This document shows positions 24,944 through 33,121 of a stretch of DNA of 61,488 nucleotides, piece by piece. The notes beneath the pieces are model-generated. The model saw only the letters and a list, made by a program, of their open reading frames with translations. It ran no database searches and had not been told where the DNA came from. Source of the stretch: Acidobacteriota bacterium (GTDB lineage: Bacteria; Acidobacteriota; Terriglobia; Bryobacterales; Bryobacteraceae); contig JAPKYZ010000060.1 of the NCBI GenBank assembly GCA_026394055.1, positions 1-61,488 on the forward strand, in the 5' to 3' direction. Position numbers and translations under genes: made by a program. Positions within the stretch are counted from its first letter, which is position 1. Each line of letters opens with the position of its first letter.

Positions 24944-26491
24944 ATGATTCCCGCGCTGATCCTGCTGCTGGCGGCTGACTTTGATGTTCTCATCGTGAAT
25001 GGACGCTTGATCGATGGCACCAACAATCCATGGCGGTGGGCAGACGTGGGGATCAAGGGTGATTCTATTGCCGCTGTCGGGAAGTTGAAGGGCAAGACGG
25101 CGGACCGGGTGATCGATGCGCAGGGTTTGGTGGTGGCGCCCGGCTTTATCGACATCCACAACCACGGCCGCTCCGGCATCATGCAGATTCCGACGGCGGA
25201 GAACTTCCTGCGTCAGGGCGTCACGACGTTAATGGAAGGCAACGACGGCTCGTCGCCACTGCCCCTGGCGCCTTACATGGAGAAGCTGGAGGCGCGCAAG
25301 ATCTCGGTGAACATGGGCTTTTTTGTGGGCCACGGCAGCGTGCGGCAGGAAGTGCTCGACTTGGCGAAGCGCAATGTGACCCCGGAGGAGCTCGCCAAGA
25401 TGAAGGCGCTGGTCGATCAAGCGATGCGCGAGGGCGCTTTCGGCATGTCCACCGGCCTATTCTATGTGCCCGGCAACTTCGCCCCCACCGAGGAAGTGAT
25501 CGAGCTGGCGAAGGTGGTGGGCCGCTACGGCGGCATGCACATCTCGCACATGCGCGATGAGGCGGCGGATATCTTGAAGTCCGTGGCCGAGACGATCCGC
25601 ATTGGCGAAGAAGCCGGCATTCCCACGCAGGTGTCGCACCACAAAGTGATCGGGTCCGGCAACTGGGGCCTGGCCACCAAGACGGTCGAGATGGTGGAGC
25701 AGGCGCGGGCGCGCGGCGTCGACGCGACGATCGACCAGTATCCCTACACGGCCTCTTCCACCGGTCTGGCGGCGCTGTTTCCGCAATGGGCGCTGGAAGG
25801 CGGGCGGAAGGCGACGCTGGAGCGCCTGGCTGCACCCGAGACGCGGGCGCGGATCAAGCTCGTCATCAGCGACAAGATCAAGAACGACCGCGGCGGAGGC
25901 GACCCCAAGAATGTCGTGATGCGGAGCTGCGGCTTTGATCCGGCGCTCGCCGGCAAGTCGCTGGCCGACATCACCCGTATGCGGGGCCGTGAGGTAACGT
26001 TCGAGAATGCCGCTGAAACCGCGATGGAGATGCAGGTTCAAGGCAGCTGCTCCTGCATCTACCACGCGATCTCTGAGCCAGACATTGCGCGCATCATGAC
26101 CTCGCCTTACACGATGATCGCCTCCGATGGCGCCATCACGGCATCAGAGAAAGACTTTCCGCACCCGCGCGAGTTCGGCACCTTCGCCCGCGTGCTGGGC
26201 CGGTATGTGCGGGAGCGCAAGACGCTGACGCTGGAACAAGCGGTCTGGAAGATGAGCGGCCTGCCCGCCCAACGGCTGAACCTGCGCGATCGAGGCCTGG
26301 TGGCGGAAGGCTTCAAGGCCGATATCGGCATCTTTGACCCAACCACCGTCACCGACAAGGCTGATTTCGAGAACCCCCGGCAGATGGCGGTGGGCTTCGC
26401 GCATGTGATCGTGAACGGCCAACCGGTGATCGCTGACGGTAAAGTGACCGCGGCGCGTCCCGGCAAGGTTCTGCGGTACCGGGCGCAGTAA
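24944..26491 (+). CDS. N-acyl-D-amino-acid deacylase (D-aminoacylase) family
   Basis: A 515-residue amidohydrolase. The N-terminal beta-sandwich (FDVLIVNGRLIDGTNNPW) and the urease-like motif PGFIDIHNHG with H72 and H74 are clear. HISHMRDEA, QVSHHKVIG and the cysteine-containing GSCSCIYHAI match the D-aminoacylase subgroup, in which a cysteine helps hold zinc; MIASDGAI carries the catalytic aspartate. The first 11 residues (MIPALILLLAA) are hydrophobic and may be a short signal or anchor. The enzyme hydrolyses N-acyl-D-amino acids or related amides, perhaps during cell-wall recycling. It follows the ATPase/TOPRIM cassette by 54 bp but has its own TACAAT box. Confidence 0.9.
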   Translation: MIPALILLLAADFDVLIVNGRLIDGTNNPWRWADVGIKGDSIAAVGKLKGKTADRVIDAQGLVVAPGFIDIHNHGRSGIMQIPTAENFLRQGVTTLMEGNDGSSPLPLAPYMEKLEARKISVNMGFFVGHGSVRQEVLDLAKRNVTPEELAKMKALVDQAMREGAFGMSTGLFYVPGNFAPTEEVIELAKVVGRYGGMHISHMRDEAADILKSVAETIRIGEEAGIPTQVSHHKVIGSGNWGLATKTVEMVEQARARGVDATIDQYPYTASSTGLAALFPQWALEGGRKATLERLAAPETRARIKLVISDKIKNDRGGGDPKNVVMRSCGFDPALAGKSLADITRMRGREVTFENAAETAMEMQVQGSCSCIYHAISEPDIARIMTSPYTMIASDGAITASEKDFPHPREFGTFARVLGRYVRERKTLTLEQAVWKMSGLPAQRLNLRDRGLVAEGFKADIGIFDPTTVTDKADFENPRQMAVGFAHVIVNGQPVIADGKVTAARPGKVLRYRAQ

Positions 26492-26585
26492 GGCGCTTGC
26501 CCGGGGGCTCCGAAGAGCTGTTCAAGGTGAAGGCTTTTTGAGGTTAAGGTCTGTTCATGATGTTCCGCTGCACGATTGTTTGCGG

Positions 26586-26591
26586 TAGAAT
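26586..26591 (+). promoter_or_regulatory. -10-like box TAGAAT, 7 nt before the cytochrome ATG
   Basis: TAGAAT ends 7 nt before the ATG at 26599 and there is no Shine-Dalgarno. Same geometry as the neighbouring deacylase. Confidence 0.4.
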
Positions 26592-26598
26592 CGCCCGC

Positions 26599-26991
26599 AT
26601 GACCAAGAAACTGATCCTGTGTTTTTCCGCGGCCCTGGGCCTGGCCCTGATGGCTGACGAGCTGCATGAGCCGATGGAGAAGGTTGGCAAAGCGAACGGC
26701 GCGCTGCGCAAGGGCGCGGGCGCGGGCGACATGAAGGTTGTCAGCGAAAACGCCGCCATTCTGGCGGAAGTGTTCCCCACCACGATTGCGGCCTGGGAAA
26801 AGCGCAAGATGGCCGACGCCGTCCAGGGCACCAAGGACGCCACCGCCGCTGCGTTGGCCGTGAAGAAGGCAGCGGACGCCAATGACGCCGATGGCCTGCG
26901 CGCGGCGCTGGGCACCCTCGGCGGAACCTGCAAGTCCTGCCACACGGCCCATCGCGAAGACCTGGGCGACAAAAAGTACAAGATCAAGTAA
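26599..26991 (+). CDS. Cytochrome c'-like periplasmic heme protein
   Basis: A 130-residue protein from the ATG at 26599 (MTKKLILCFSAALGLALMAD), a clear signal peptide; the frame is open 14 codons upstream. The mature part is four-helical, with lysines, alanines and a CKSCH heme-binding motif near the C-terminus (C111, C114, H115). Heme at the C-terminal end of a four-helix bundle is the cytochrome c' / cytochrome c-556 arrangement. These bind NO and CO or carry electrons in the periplasm. The gene is monocistronic and followed by a strong intrinsic terminator. Confidence 0.85.
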   Translation: MTKKLILCFSAALGLALMADELHEPMEKVGKANGALRKGAGAGDMKVVSENAAILAEVFPTTIAAWEKRKMADAVQGTKDATAAALAVKKAADANDADGLRAALGTLGGTCKSCHTAHREDLGDKKYKIK

Positions 26992-27024
26992 CTGGACTCT
27001 CGCGATTGAGTCGCGACTGAAAGT

Positions 27025-27067
27025 AGCGCGCTTGGCGGAGTTGCTCCCTCCGTTCGGCGCGCTTTTT
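27025..27067 (+). terminator. Intrinsic terminator after the cytochrome gene
   Basis: AGCGCGC (27025-27031) pairs with GCGCGCT (27057-27063), an inner CGGAG/CTCCG pair extends the stem, and a run of T follows. The 211 bp after it, up to ileS, hold no ORF I trust and no T-box or other riboswitch that I can recognise. Confidence 0.85.
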
Positions 27068-27278
27068 CATTTTTGGGCCTGCTCACCCCGGCATCCTTTC
27101 CGGTGCGAGAGGGCGGGCATGCCGGCGAGCTCGTGAGCGCGGGTCCAGCACAACTGTGGGGTTGGGCAGGCAGGTGTTGCCTCGATCCGGTACGATAGAG
27201 ATACCCGGCTCCTGCCCGTTCGGGCTGAATCTTGCTTTGGTGCGTTTGCCGCTGGTTTGAGCCGCGATTTGTTGTCCC

Positions 27279-30122
27279 ATGGAACCCAATCAAGTTGATT
27301 TGAAGAAGACGGTCCATCTGCCGAAGACCGACTTCGCGATGAAGGCCAATCTCCCCGTGCGTGAGCCGGAGATGTTGAAGCGGTGGGAGGAGCGGGGCTT
27401 GTATGAGCAGATTCGCTCCAGCCGCCAAGGCCGCCCGCGCTACGTGCTGCATGACGGGCCGCCCTACGCCAACGGCAACATTCACTTAGGCCACGCTTTC
27501 AACAAGATCCTGAAGGACTTCATCGTCAAGACCAAGACGATGGCGGGCTTTGATTCGCCCTACATCCCGGGCTGGGATTGCCACGGGCTGCCCATCGAAA
27601 TCAAGGTGGACGGCGAGCTCGGCAAAAAGAAGGCCGGCATGACGACGGCCGAGATCCGCGCCGCCTGCCGCAAGTACGCGCAGAAGTATGTCGATCTGCA
27701 GGCCACGGACTTTAAGCGCCTGGGCGTGTTTGGCCGCTGGAACGACCCGTATTTGACCATGACGGCCGGTTATGAAGCCGTCATCGCGCAAGCGTTTGTC
27801 GATTTTGTCGACCAAGGCTACGTCTACAAGGGCTTGAAGCCGGTGAACTGGTGCTTGAACTGCCGCACGTCGCTGGCCGAGGCGGAGGTGGAGTATGAGA
27901 ACCACACCAGCCCCTCGATCTGGGTGCGGTTTGCGCTGACCTCCGATGCCGGGGCGATCGATGAGCGGTTGAAGGGCTGGCGGACTTACGGCATGATCTG
28001 GACCACCACCCCGTGGACAATGCCCGCCAATCTGGCCATCAGCTTCCACCCCAAGTTTGAGTATTCAGCGGTGGCCGTGTCGCCGGAAGCTCGTCCAGCC
28101 AGCGAAGCCAAGGACGTCTACATTATCGCCACCGATCTGGTGAAGCAGACGGCGGAAGCGGCTGGTTGGCCGGAATACAGTGTGATCGCCACCTTCCCGG
28201 GCGAAAAGCTGGAAGGGGCGGTGTTCAAGCATCCGTTTCTCGACCGTGATTCGGTGGGCCTCATTGGTGACCACGTCACGCTTGAACAGGGCACGGGCGC
28301 GGTGCACACGGCGCCGGGCCATGGTCATGAAGATTATGTGATCGGCCTGAAGTATGGCCTGCCGGTCTATTGCCCCGTGGATGGCGCGGGGCGCTTGTAT
28401 CAAGTGGGTGGCGTGCCGGGTGATCTGCCGGAATCGCTGCTGGGCTTGACGGTGTGGGAAGCCAATTCGGCGGTGATCGGGCTGCTGCGCGAATACGGGG
28501 CACTGGTGGCGCAGAAAGATCTGCATCACAGCTATCCGCACTGCTGGCGCTGCCACAAGCCGACGATCTTCCGCGGTACGGAGCAGTGGTTTATCTCGAT
28601 GGAGGCGCATGACCTGCGCACGCGCACGCTTGAAGCCATCAAGGGCGTCAAGTGGCACCCGGCTTGGGGTGAGGACCGCATCAGCAACATGATCGCGACG
28701 CGCCCCGATTGGAACATCTCGCGCCAGCGCGTCTGGGGTGTGCCGATCACGGCGTTCTACTGCGAATCCTGCAGTGAGCCCTTTACCGAAAAGAAGTTCC
28801 TGGACCGTGTCGTCGAGCGTTTCCGCACGGAGACGGCCGATGCCTGGTACATCCACTCGTCTGAGGTTTTGCTGGGCGAAGGTGCGGTTTGCAAGAAGTG
28901 CAACGGCACGTCCTTCCGCAAGGAGATGGACATTCTCGATGTCTGGTTCGACTCCGGCGCATCGCACCTGGCGGTGCTGGAGCCAAACGGCCTCGGCTGG
29001 CCCGCGAACATGTATCTCGAAGGTGGCGACCAGTACCGCGGCTGGTTCCATTCGTCGATGCTGATCGGCGTGGGCCTGCGCGGCGGGGCGCCCTATCGCG
29101 AGATCGTCACCAGCGGCTGGACGCTGGATGAGCAGGGTCGCGCGATGTCGAAGTCGCTGGGCAATACCATCGAGCCCGAGAAAGTGATCAAGCAGTATGG
29201 CGCCGATGTGCTGCGCCTGTGGGTGGCGTCGGTGGAATACAACGACGACGTCCGCCTCTCGGACACCATCTTGCAGCGGTTGGCCGAAGCTTACCGCAAG
29301 ATCCGCAACACGCTGCGCTATGCGCTGGGTGCGATCGGCGATTTTGACCCGGCCGCCCATGCCGACGTTCCGCTGCTCGAAATCGACCAGTGGATCCTGA
29401 CGCGGACACAGGCGCTGGCCGAACGGACACGCACCAACTATGAGGCCTACCGCTTCCACTGGGCGTATCAGGATCTCTATACGTTCTGCAGCAATGAACT
29501 GAGCGCGGTCTACTTCGACGTGTCGAAGGACCGGCTCTACACCGCCGCCACCAATTCGCCGGAGCGGCGCAGTGCGCAGAAGGCGATGTATCAAGTGACC
29601 CAAGCGCTGGTACGGCTGCTGGCGCCGATTCTGGCGTTCACCACGGAAGAAGCCTGGACCTTCCTGCGGCGCGAAGGCGAGCCGGAAAGCGTCCACGTGC
29701 TCGAGTTTCCGGAACCGTCGACGCTGGCCGGGTTGACGCCGGAACTGGCGGGGAAGTGGGATCAGTTGCTGGCCGCGCGCGAGCAGGTGACGAAGTCGCT
29801 GGAGGTTGCGCGTCAAGAAAAGTTGATCGGCGCGCCGCTAGAGGCACGGGTCCACTTGAAGGCGGGACCGGAGCTGCTGCCGCTGCTCGAAGCTTACGCA
29901 GCGGACCTGGCGGGGCTGTTCATCGTGAGCCAGGTGACGCTGGAAGGCCGGTCCGAAGCTGACTTGGCCGTGCATGTGGACCGCGCAACGGGCACCAAGT
30001 GCGAGCGGTGCTGGAAGTACAAGTCCGATCTCGGGTCTGATGAGCGGTTCCCGACCATTTGCGGCTCCTGTACGCACGCCGTTACGTCCATGCTCGCGTC
30101 GGGCGAGATCGGAACGGCATGA
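27279..30122 (+). CDS. ileS: Isoleucyl-tRNA synthetase
   Basis: A 947-residue class Ia synthetase. HLGHA (residues 69-73) is the HIGH motif, GWDCHGLPIE the editing-domain entry, and AMSKSLGNT (about 623-631) the KMSKS loop, here with alanine in place of the first lysine. The C-terminal zinc finger KCERCWKY...CGSC, typical of eubacterial IleS, is complete. It charges tRNA-Ile and edits valine. The ATG at 27279 is preceded by no strong ribosome site. Its stop overlaps lspA by four bases, and the ileS-lspA order is widely conserved in bacteria. Confidence 0.97.
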   Translation: MEPNQVDLKKTVHLPKTDFAMKANLPVREPEMLKRWEERGLYEQIRSSRQGRPRYVLHDGPPYANGNIHLGHAFNKILKDFIVKTKTMAGFDSPYIPGWDCHGLPIEIKVDGELGKKKAGMTTAEIRAACRKYAQKYVDLQATDFKRLGVFGRWNDPYLTMTAGYEAVIAQAFVDFVDQGYVYKGLKPVNWCLNCRTSLAEAEVEYENHTSPSIWVRFALTSDAGAIDERLKGWRTYGMIWTTTPWTMPANLAISFHPKFEYSAVAVSPEARPASEAKDVYIIATDLVKQTAEAAGWPEYSVIATFPGEKLEGAVFKHPFLDRDSVGLIGDHVTLEQGTGAVHTAPGHGHEDYVIGLKYGLPVYCPVDGAGRLYQVGGVPGDLPESLLGLTVWEANSAVIGLLREYGALVAQKDLHHSYPHCWRCHKPTIFRGTEQWFISMEAHDLRTRTLEAIKGVKWHPAWGEDRISNMIATRPDWNISRQRVWGVPITAFYCESCSEPFTEKKFLDRVVERFRTETADAWYIHSSEVLLGEGAVCKKCNGTSFRKEMDILDVWFDSGASHLAVLEPNGLGWPANMYLEGGDQYRGWFHSSMLIGVGLRGGAPYREIVTSGWTLDEQGRAMSKSLGNTIEPEKVIKQYGADVLRLWVASVEYNDDVRLSDTILQRLAEAYRKIRNTLRYALGAIGDFDPAAHADVPLLEIDQWILTRTQALAERTRTNYEAYRFHWAYQDLYTFCSNELSAVYFDVSKDRLYTAATNSPERRSAQKAMYQVTQALVRLLAPILAFTTEEAWTFLRREGEPESVHVLEFPEPSTLAGLTPELAGKWDQLLAAREQVTKSLEVARQEKLIGAPLEARVHLKAGPELLPLLEAYAADLAGLFIVSQVTLEGRSEADLAVHVDRATGTKCERCWKYKSDLGSDERFPTICGSCTHAVTSMLASGEIGTA

Positions 30123-30649
30123 CGCCGGGCCGCACAGCTGCGGGACGTGTGTGGTCACCCTTTATTGGTGCGGGCGTGATTGTCGCGCTCGACCGGGTGA
30201 CCAAGGTGCTGATCGAACAGAAGGTGGCGTTGTGGGACACGATTCCGGTCATCCCCGGCATTGTGAACATCGTCTACACTCGCAACCGCGGCGCGGCGTT
30301 CGGCATGCTGAACGATGCACCGGAGTTGCTGCGGAAGGTGCTGCTGATCGGCGTCTCGCTGGTGATCCTGGGCTTCATTGTGCGGATGCTGTGGACGCAG
30401 GCGCAGAGCCGGGTTGCTCTGGCCCTGGTGTTGGGTGGTGCGGTGGGGAACCTCTACGACCGCATCGTCTACGGCAGCGTGACCGATTTCATTCAGGTAT
30501 TTTTAGGCAGCTACGAATGGCCCAGCTTTAACGTGGCGGACAGTGCCATCTGTATTGGCGCGGGTTTGCTGGCGCTGGAGATCTTCCGGCCAAGAACGGT
30601 GACGGAATTAGGTAAGGCCGAGGGGGAGAATGTTTCCGAAGCTCATTGA
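30119..30649 (+). CDS. lspA: Lipoprotein signal peptidase (signal peptidase II)
   Basis: A 176-residue inner-membrane aspartic protease, starting at the ATG that overlaps the ileS stop (ATGA); the frame extends upstream but only inside ileS. Four membrane segments are predicted by eye. The two catalytic aspartates sit in GNLYDRI (D114) and FNVADSAI (D141), with TRNRGAAFG the conserved N-terminal motif. It removes signal peptides from diacylated prolipoproteins, the step after Lgt, which is encoded next. Confidence 0.95.
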   Translation: MTPGRTAAGRVWSPFIGAGVIVALDRVTKVLIEQKVALWDTIPVIPGIVNIVYTRNRGAAFGMLNDAPELLRKVLLIGVSLVILGFIVRMLWTQAQSRVALALVLGGAVGNLYDRIVYGSVTDFIQVFLGSYEWPSFNVADSAICIGAGLLALEIFRPRTVTELGKAEGENVSEAH

Positions 30650-31421
30650 GATTGGCGGGCTGTACTTGCCTACTTACGGGGCGTTGGTGGCGCTGGGATT
30701 TCTGGCGGGTCTGGAATCGAGCAAGCGCCTGGCGCGCCGCCTCGGTCTCGACCCGGAGAACGTGATCAACCTCGCCGTCTACTGCGCCCTGGCGGGCTTG
30801 GTGGGCGCGAAGCTGATGATGTTTATCTTCGATTGGGAGATCTACGCCAAGAACCCGTCGGAGCTGTTCTCAATTGAGACGCTGCAATCGGCCGGCGTCT
30901 TCCAGGGCGGCTTTCTGTTGGCTCTAGTGGTGGGCGTGTGGCTGATGAAACGCTACCGGCTGCCGGTGCTGTTCACCATGGATTGCCTGGCTCCGGGAGT
31001 GGCCATTGGACACGCGATCGGGCGGTTGGGCTGCTTTGCGGCAGGTTGCTGCTGGGGTGTCCGGTGTGACCGGGCCTGGGGGGTGACCTTCACCAGCGTC
31101 GACGCCGGACGGATGACCGGCGTGCCGCTGGGAGTCCCGCTGCATCCGACGCAGATCTACGAATCCGCCGCCGAGTTTGTCTTATTTGGGCTGCTCTACC
31201 ACTTGGCCACCCGCACGCCACGGCCGGGGACGGTGATCGGGCTCTATCTGGTCTCGTATTCCGCCGTCCGCTTCTTTGTCGAACTGTTCCGCTTCCACCA
31301 GCAGCCGCTGATTGGCGCGTTCTCGAACACGCAATGGATTTCCGCGGCACTGGCGGTGCTGGGAGTGGCTCTGCTGGCCTACCCGCGGTATCTGGCTGCG
31401 CAGCCGGTGCGGCGGGCGTAA
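30630..31421 (+). CDS. lgt: Prolipoprotein diacylglyceryl transferase
   Basis: A 263-residue polytopic enzyme whose ATG lies 20 bp inside lspA. It has the family pattern GALVALGFLAG near TM1, FQGGFLLAL, and the signature HAIGRLGCFAAGCCWG (residues about 129-144), followed by HPTQIYES and a C-terminal VRFFVELFR. It transfers diacylglycerol to the lipobox cysteine of lipoproteins. Coupling of lgt with lspA means the two core lipoprotein-maturation steps are co-expressed. It is slightly short relative to the E. coli enzyme (291) but complete. Confidence 0.95.
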   Translation: MFPKLIEIGGLYLPTYGALVALGFLAGLESSKRLARRLGLDPENVINLAVYCALAGLVGAKLMMFIFDWEIYAKNPSELFSIETLQSAGVFQGGFLLALVVGVWLMKRYRLPVLFTMDCLAPGVAIGHAIGRLGCFAAGCCWGVRCDRAWGVTFTSVDAGRMTGVPLGVPLHPTQIYESAAEFVLFGLLYHLATRTPRPGTVIGLYLVSYSAVRFFVELFRFHQQPLIGAFSNTQWISAALAVLGVALLAYPRYLAAQPVRRA

Positions 31422-31451
31422 CGGCGCGCCTCAGAAGTGATTCTAAACGCT

Positions 31452-31655
31452 TCAGACTTTGGATTCCGCGAGCACGGCGAGACAATCACGCAGTGCCTCG
31501 CGGCCGTTCGCGATTGCTTCCGCGATGGTCTCGCCGTCGGACATGCAACCGGGGATGTCGGGATACTCCGCCAGGTAGCCATCACCCTCCTCTGACGAGA
31601 GGGGCCGCACGGTGAACTGATATCCGTCGAGTTCGCGTTCAGTAATTGCACTCAT
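31452..31655 (-). CDS. Orphan HicB-like antitoxin domain protein
   Basis: A 67-residue protein with the HicB (UPF0150) partially degraded RNase H fold: strand FTVRPLSSEEGDGYLAEYPD, then IPGCMSDGETIAEAIAN, then a helix. This is the N-terminal half of a normal HicB and lacks a C-terminal DNA-binding domain, although such short members are common. The hicA toxin gene is usually directly upstream; here the upstream 140 bp consist of a palindromic repeat with long terminal inverted arms, so the gene is an orphan or its partner was lost. It is convergent with lgt, 30 bp away. Confidence 0.75.
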   Translation of the reverse strand: MSAITERELDGYQFTVRPLSSEEGDGYLAEYPDIPGCMSDGETIAEAIANGREALRDCLAVLAESKV

Positions 31656-31661
31656 GATTCC

Positions 31662-31797
31662 AGCAGGCTCCGCAAAAAGGGGGTTGCAGGACCACCCTCA
31701 CGGCGAGTGGCGCTGTAAGTTACTGTAAATAGGCGTGCGATCCTTCTGAGCCGCGCGCGCAAGCAAAGCGGTTTTCGGCCTTTTTCCGCAGCCTGCT
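31662..31797 (+). repeat. Palindromic repeat, copy 2, with extra 19-bp terminal inverted arms
   Basis: The core 31690-31773 is a diverged copy of the repeat (GACCACCCTCACGGCG...GAGCCGCGCGCGCAAGC). It is nested in AGCAGGCTCCGCAAAAAGG (31662-31680) and its inverted partner CCTTTTTCCGCAGCCTGCT (31779-31797), which match at 17 of 19 positions. The right arm is partly shared with copy 3. The remaining sequence to 31883 (86 bp) holds nothing else recognisable. Confidence 0.8.
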
Positions 31798-31883
31798 AGA
31801 ACCTCACCCGCGGCGTCGATCAACGCCTTAAACGGTTTGATAATAGACATCCTGACGGGATGAGCAAGGCCCTGAGCCCCGAA

Positions 31884-33062
31884 CTAGTCCTGCCGCGAGT
31901 AGTAGTAGCTGTGATAGTAGGTGTACTTCGAGTACAGCTCACCCCGGCGGGCGCCATTGACGATGATGCCCAGCATGTTGTTCTCGCACAGCGAATTCAG
32001 GGCGCGCGTGACCGAATCAATGGTGGTGCGGCCAATGCGGACCACTAGAATCGTGCCGTCGCACATGGTGCCCAGCAGTGAGGCGTCCGCGGCGAACAGC
32101 AGTGGCGGCGAATCGAGGATCACCCAGTTGAACAGCTTCGGCATGGTCGTCAGCAGGTCCTTCACGCGGGGCAGATTCAACAACTCCAGCGGATTGATCA
32201 CTGCCTCGCCCGCGGGCATGACGCACAGACTGGTGCCGGAGATCTTGCGGATACAGTCTTCGATTTTGGCCTTGCCCAGCAGGAAGTCCGTGATGCCGGG
32301 CGAGCGGTCCAGTTGAAACATCTGGTGGACGATGGGGCGGCGGAAGTCGAAGTCAGCCAGCAAGGTCAGATTGCCGGACAGCTGCGATTCGGCCAGGGCC
32401 AAGTTTACCGCGCCCAGTGATTTTCCTTCGGCGGGTGAGGGGCTGGTGACCACAATCGAATGGATCGGCTGCAGGCTCTGCAAGTGATTCAAGCGGGTGC
32501 GGAGCGTGCGGAACTCTTCCGTCGGCGCTTCATGCGGCCGTGACGCGTCAATCAGGTGCGCATCGGGCGCGGGCGTGAACGGCACTTCCAGGATGCGGTC
32601 CAGTAGGCCATCAATGTTGATCGACGGCGTGCCTTCAACGATGGCCACGGTGGAGGTTCGGATGGCCGGGGCGCCAAAGTCTGGAGGCAGGGCGCGGCCA
32701 CCAAAGGAGAGGCGCGGGAGGCTTTGGTCAGCCGGGATGGCCGGTTCCGGCGGCTCGGCCAGCGCGACACCAACCGAATCCGGGACCACGGTGTGAACGG
32801 ACGAAACGGCGGGCGCTGGCGGCGGAGCGGCTGGCGTCAGCGGACGGGCCTCAATGACGGGGCGGGCCTCGACCACCGGCCGCGCCTCGACAAACGGGCG
32901 AGCCTCGGGCGCAGGCGGAGCTTCAACAGCGGGCGTAGCTGGTGGGGCGGCGCTCAGCGATTCCGACGGACTCGGGCCAGCGGGGGAGGGCGCGCCGGCC
33001 GCCGGGTCACCCGGCTGGGTCATTTGTTGGGCTTTGCGAAGGGCGTCGTGAACTCGGCTCAT
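31884..33062 (-). CDS. CpsD/CapB-type bacterial tyrosine kinase (BY-kinase)
   Basis: A 392-residue cytoplasmic ATPase. The first 130 residues are a low-complexity Pro/Ala/Glu linker with a short conserved start (MSRVHDALRKAQQM). The kinase domain has Walker A SPSPAEGKS, a Walker A' block LLADFDFRRP (the family usually has DxDLRRP), and Walker B WVILDSPP. The C-terminus is a tyrosine cluster (YSKYTYYHSYYYSRQD) that is autophosphorylated in this family. It controls chain length and export of an extracellular polysaccharide together with the Wzz protein encoded just upstream. Because the transmembrane part is separate, this is the two-polypeptide Gram-positive-like arrangement. Confidence 0.9.
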   Translation of the reverse strand: MSRVHDALRKAQQMTQPGDPAAGAPSPAGPSPSESLSAAPPATPAVEAPPAPEARPFVEARPVVEARPVIEARPLTPAAPPPAPAVSSVHTVVPDSVGVALAEPPEPAIPADQSLPRLSFGGRALPPDFGAPAIRTSTVAIVEGTPSINIDGLLDRILEVPFTPAPDAHLIDASRPHEAPTEEFRTLRTRLNHLQSLQPIHSIVVTSPSPAEGKSLGAVNLALAESQLSGNLTLLADFDFRRPIVHQMFQLDRSPGITDFLLGKAKIEDCIRKISGTSLCVMPAGEAVINPLELLNLPRVKDLLTTMPKLFNWVILDSPPLLFAADASLLGTMCDGTILVVRIGRTTIDSVTRALNSLCENNMLGIIVNGARRGELYSKYTYYHSYYYSRQD

Positions 33063-33121
33063 GTCTTCAATCCTGGACGGTCATGTTCTGGGGCGTCGTG
33101 AGTGGGTTGCGCGAAACCTTC

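Noticed and set aside
27068..27278. Possible T-box or other riboswitch before ileS
   Set aside because: I looked for the T-box motif and a specifier stem and found neither; the region is short and follows a terminator.
27083..27289. 68-aa minus-strand frame upstream of ileS
   Set aside because: No ribosome site, overlaps the ileS start, and no homologous feel; treated as chance.
28065..29816. 583-aa open frame on the minus strand inside ileS
   Set aside because: Arg/His/Gln-rich shadow of the ileS reading frame in high-GC DNA; no family motif.
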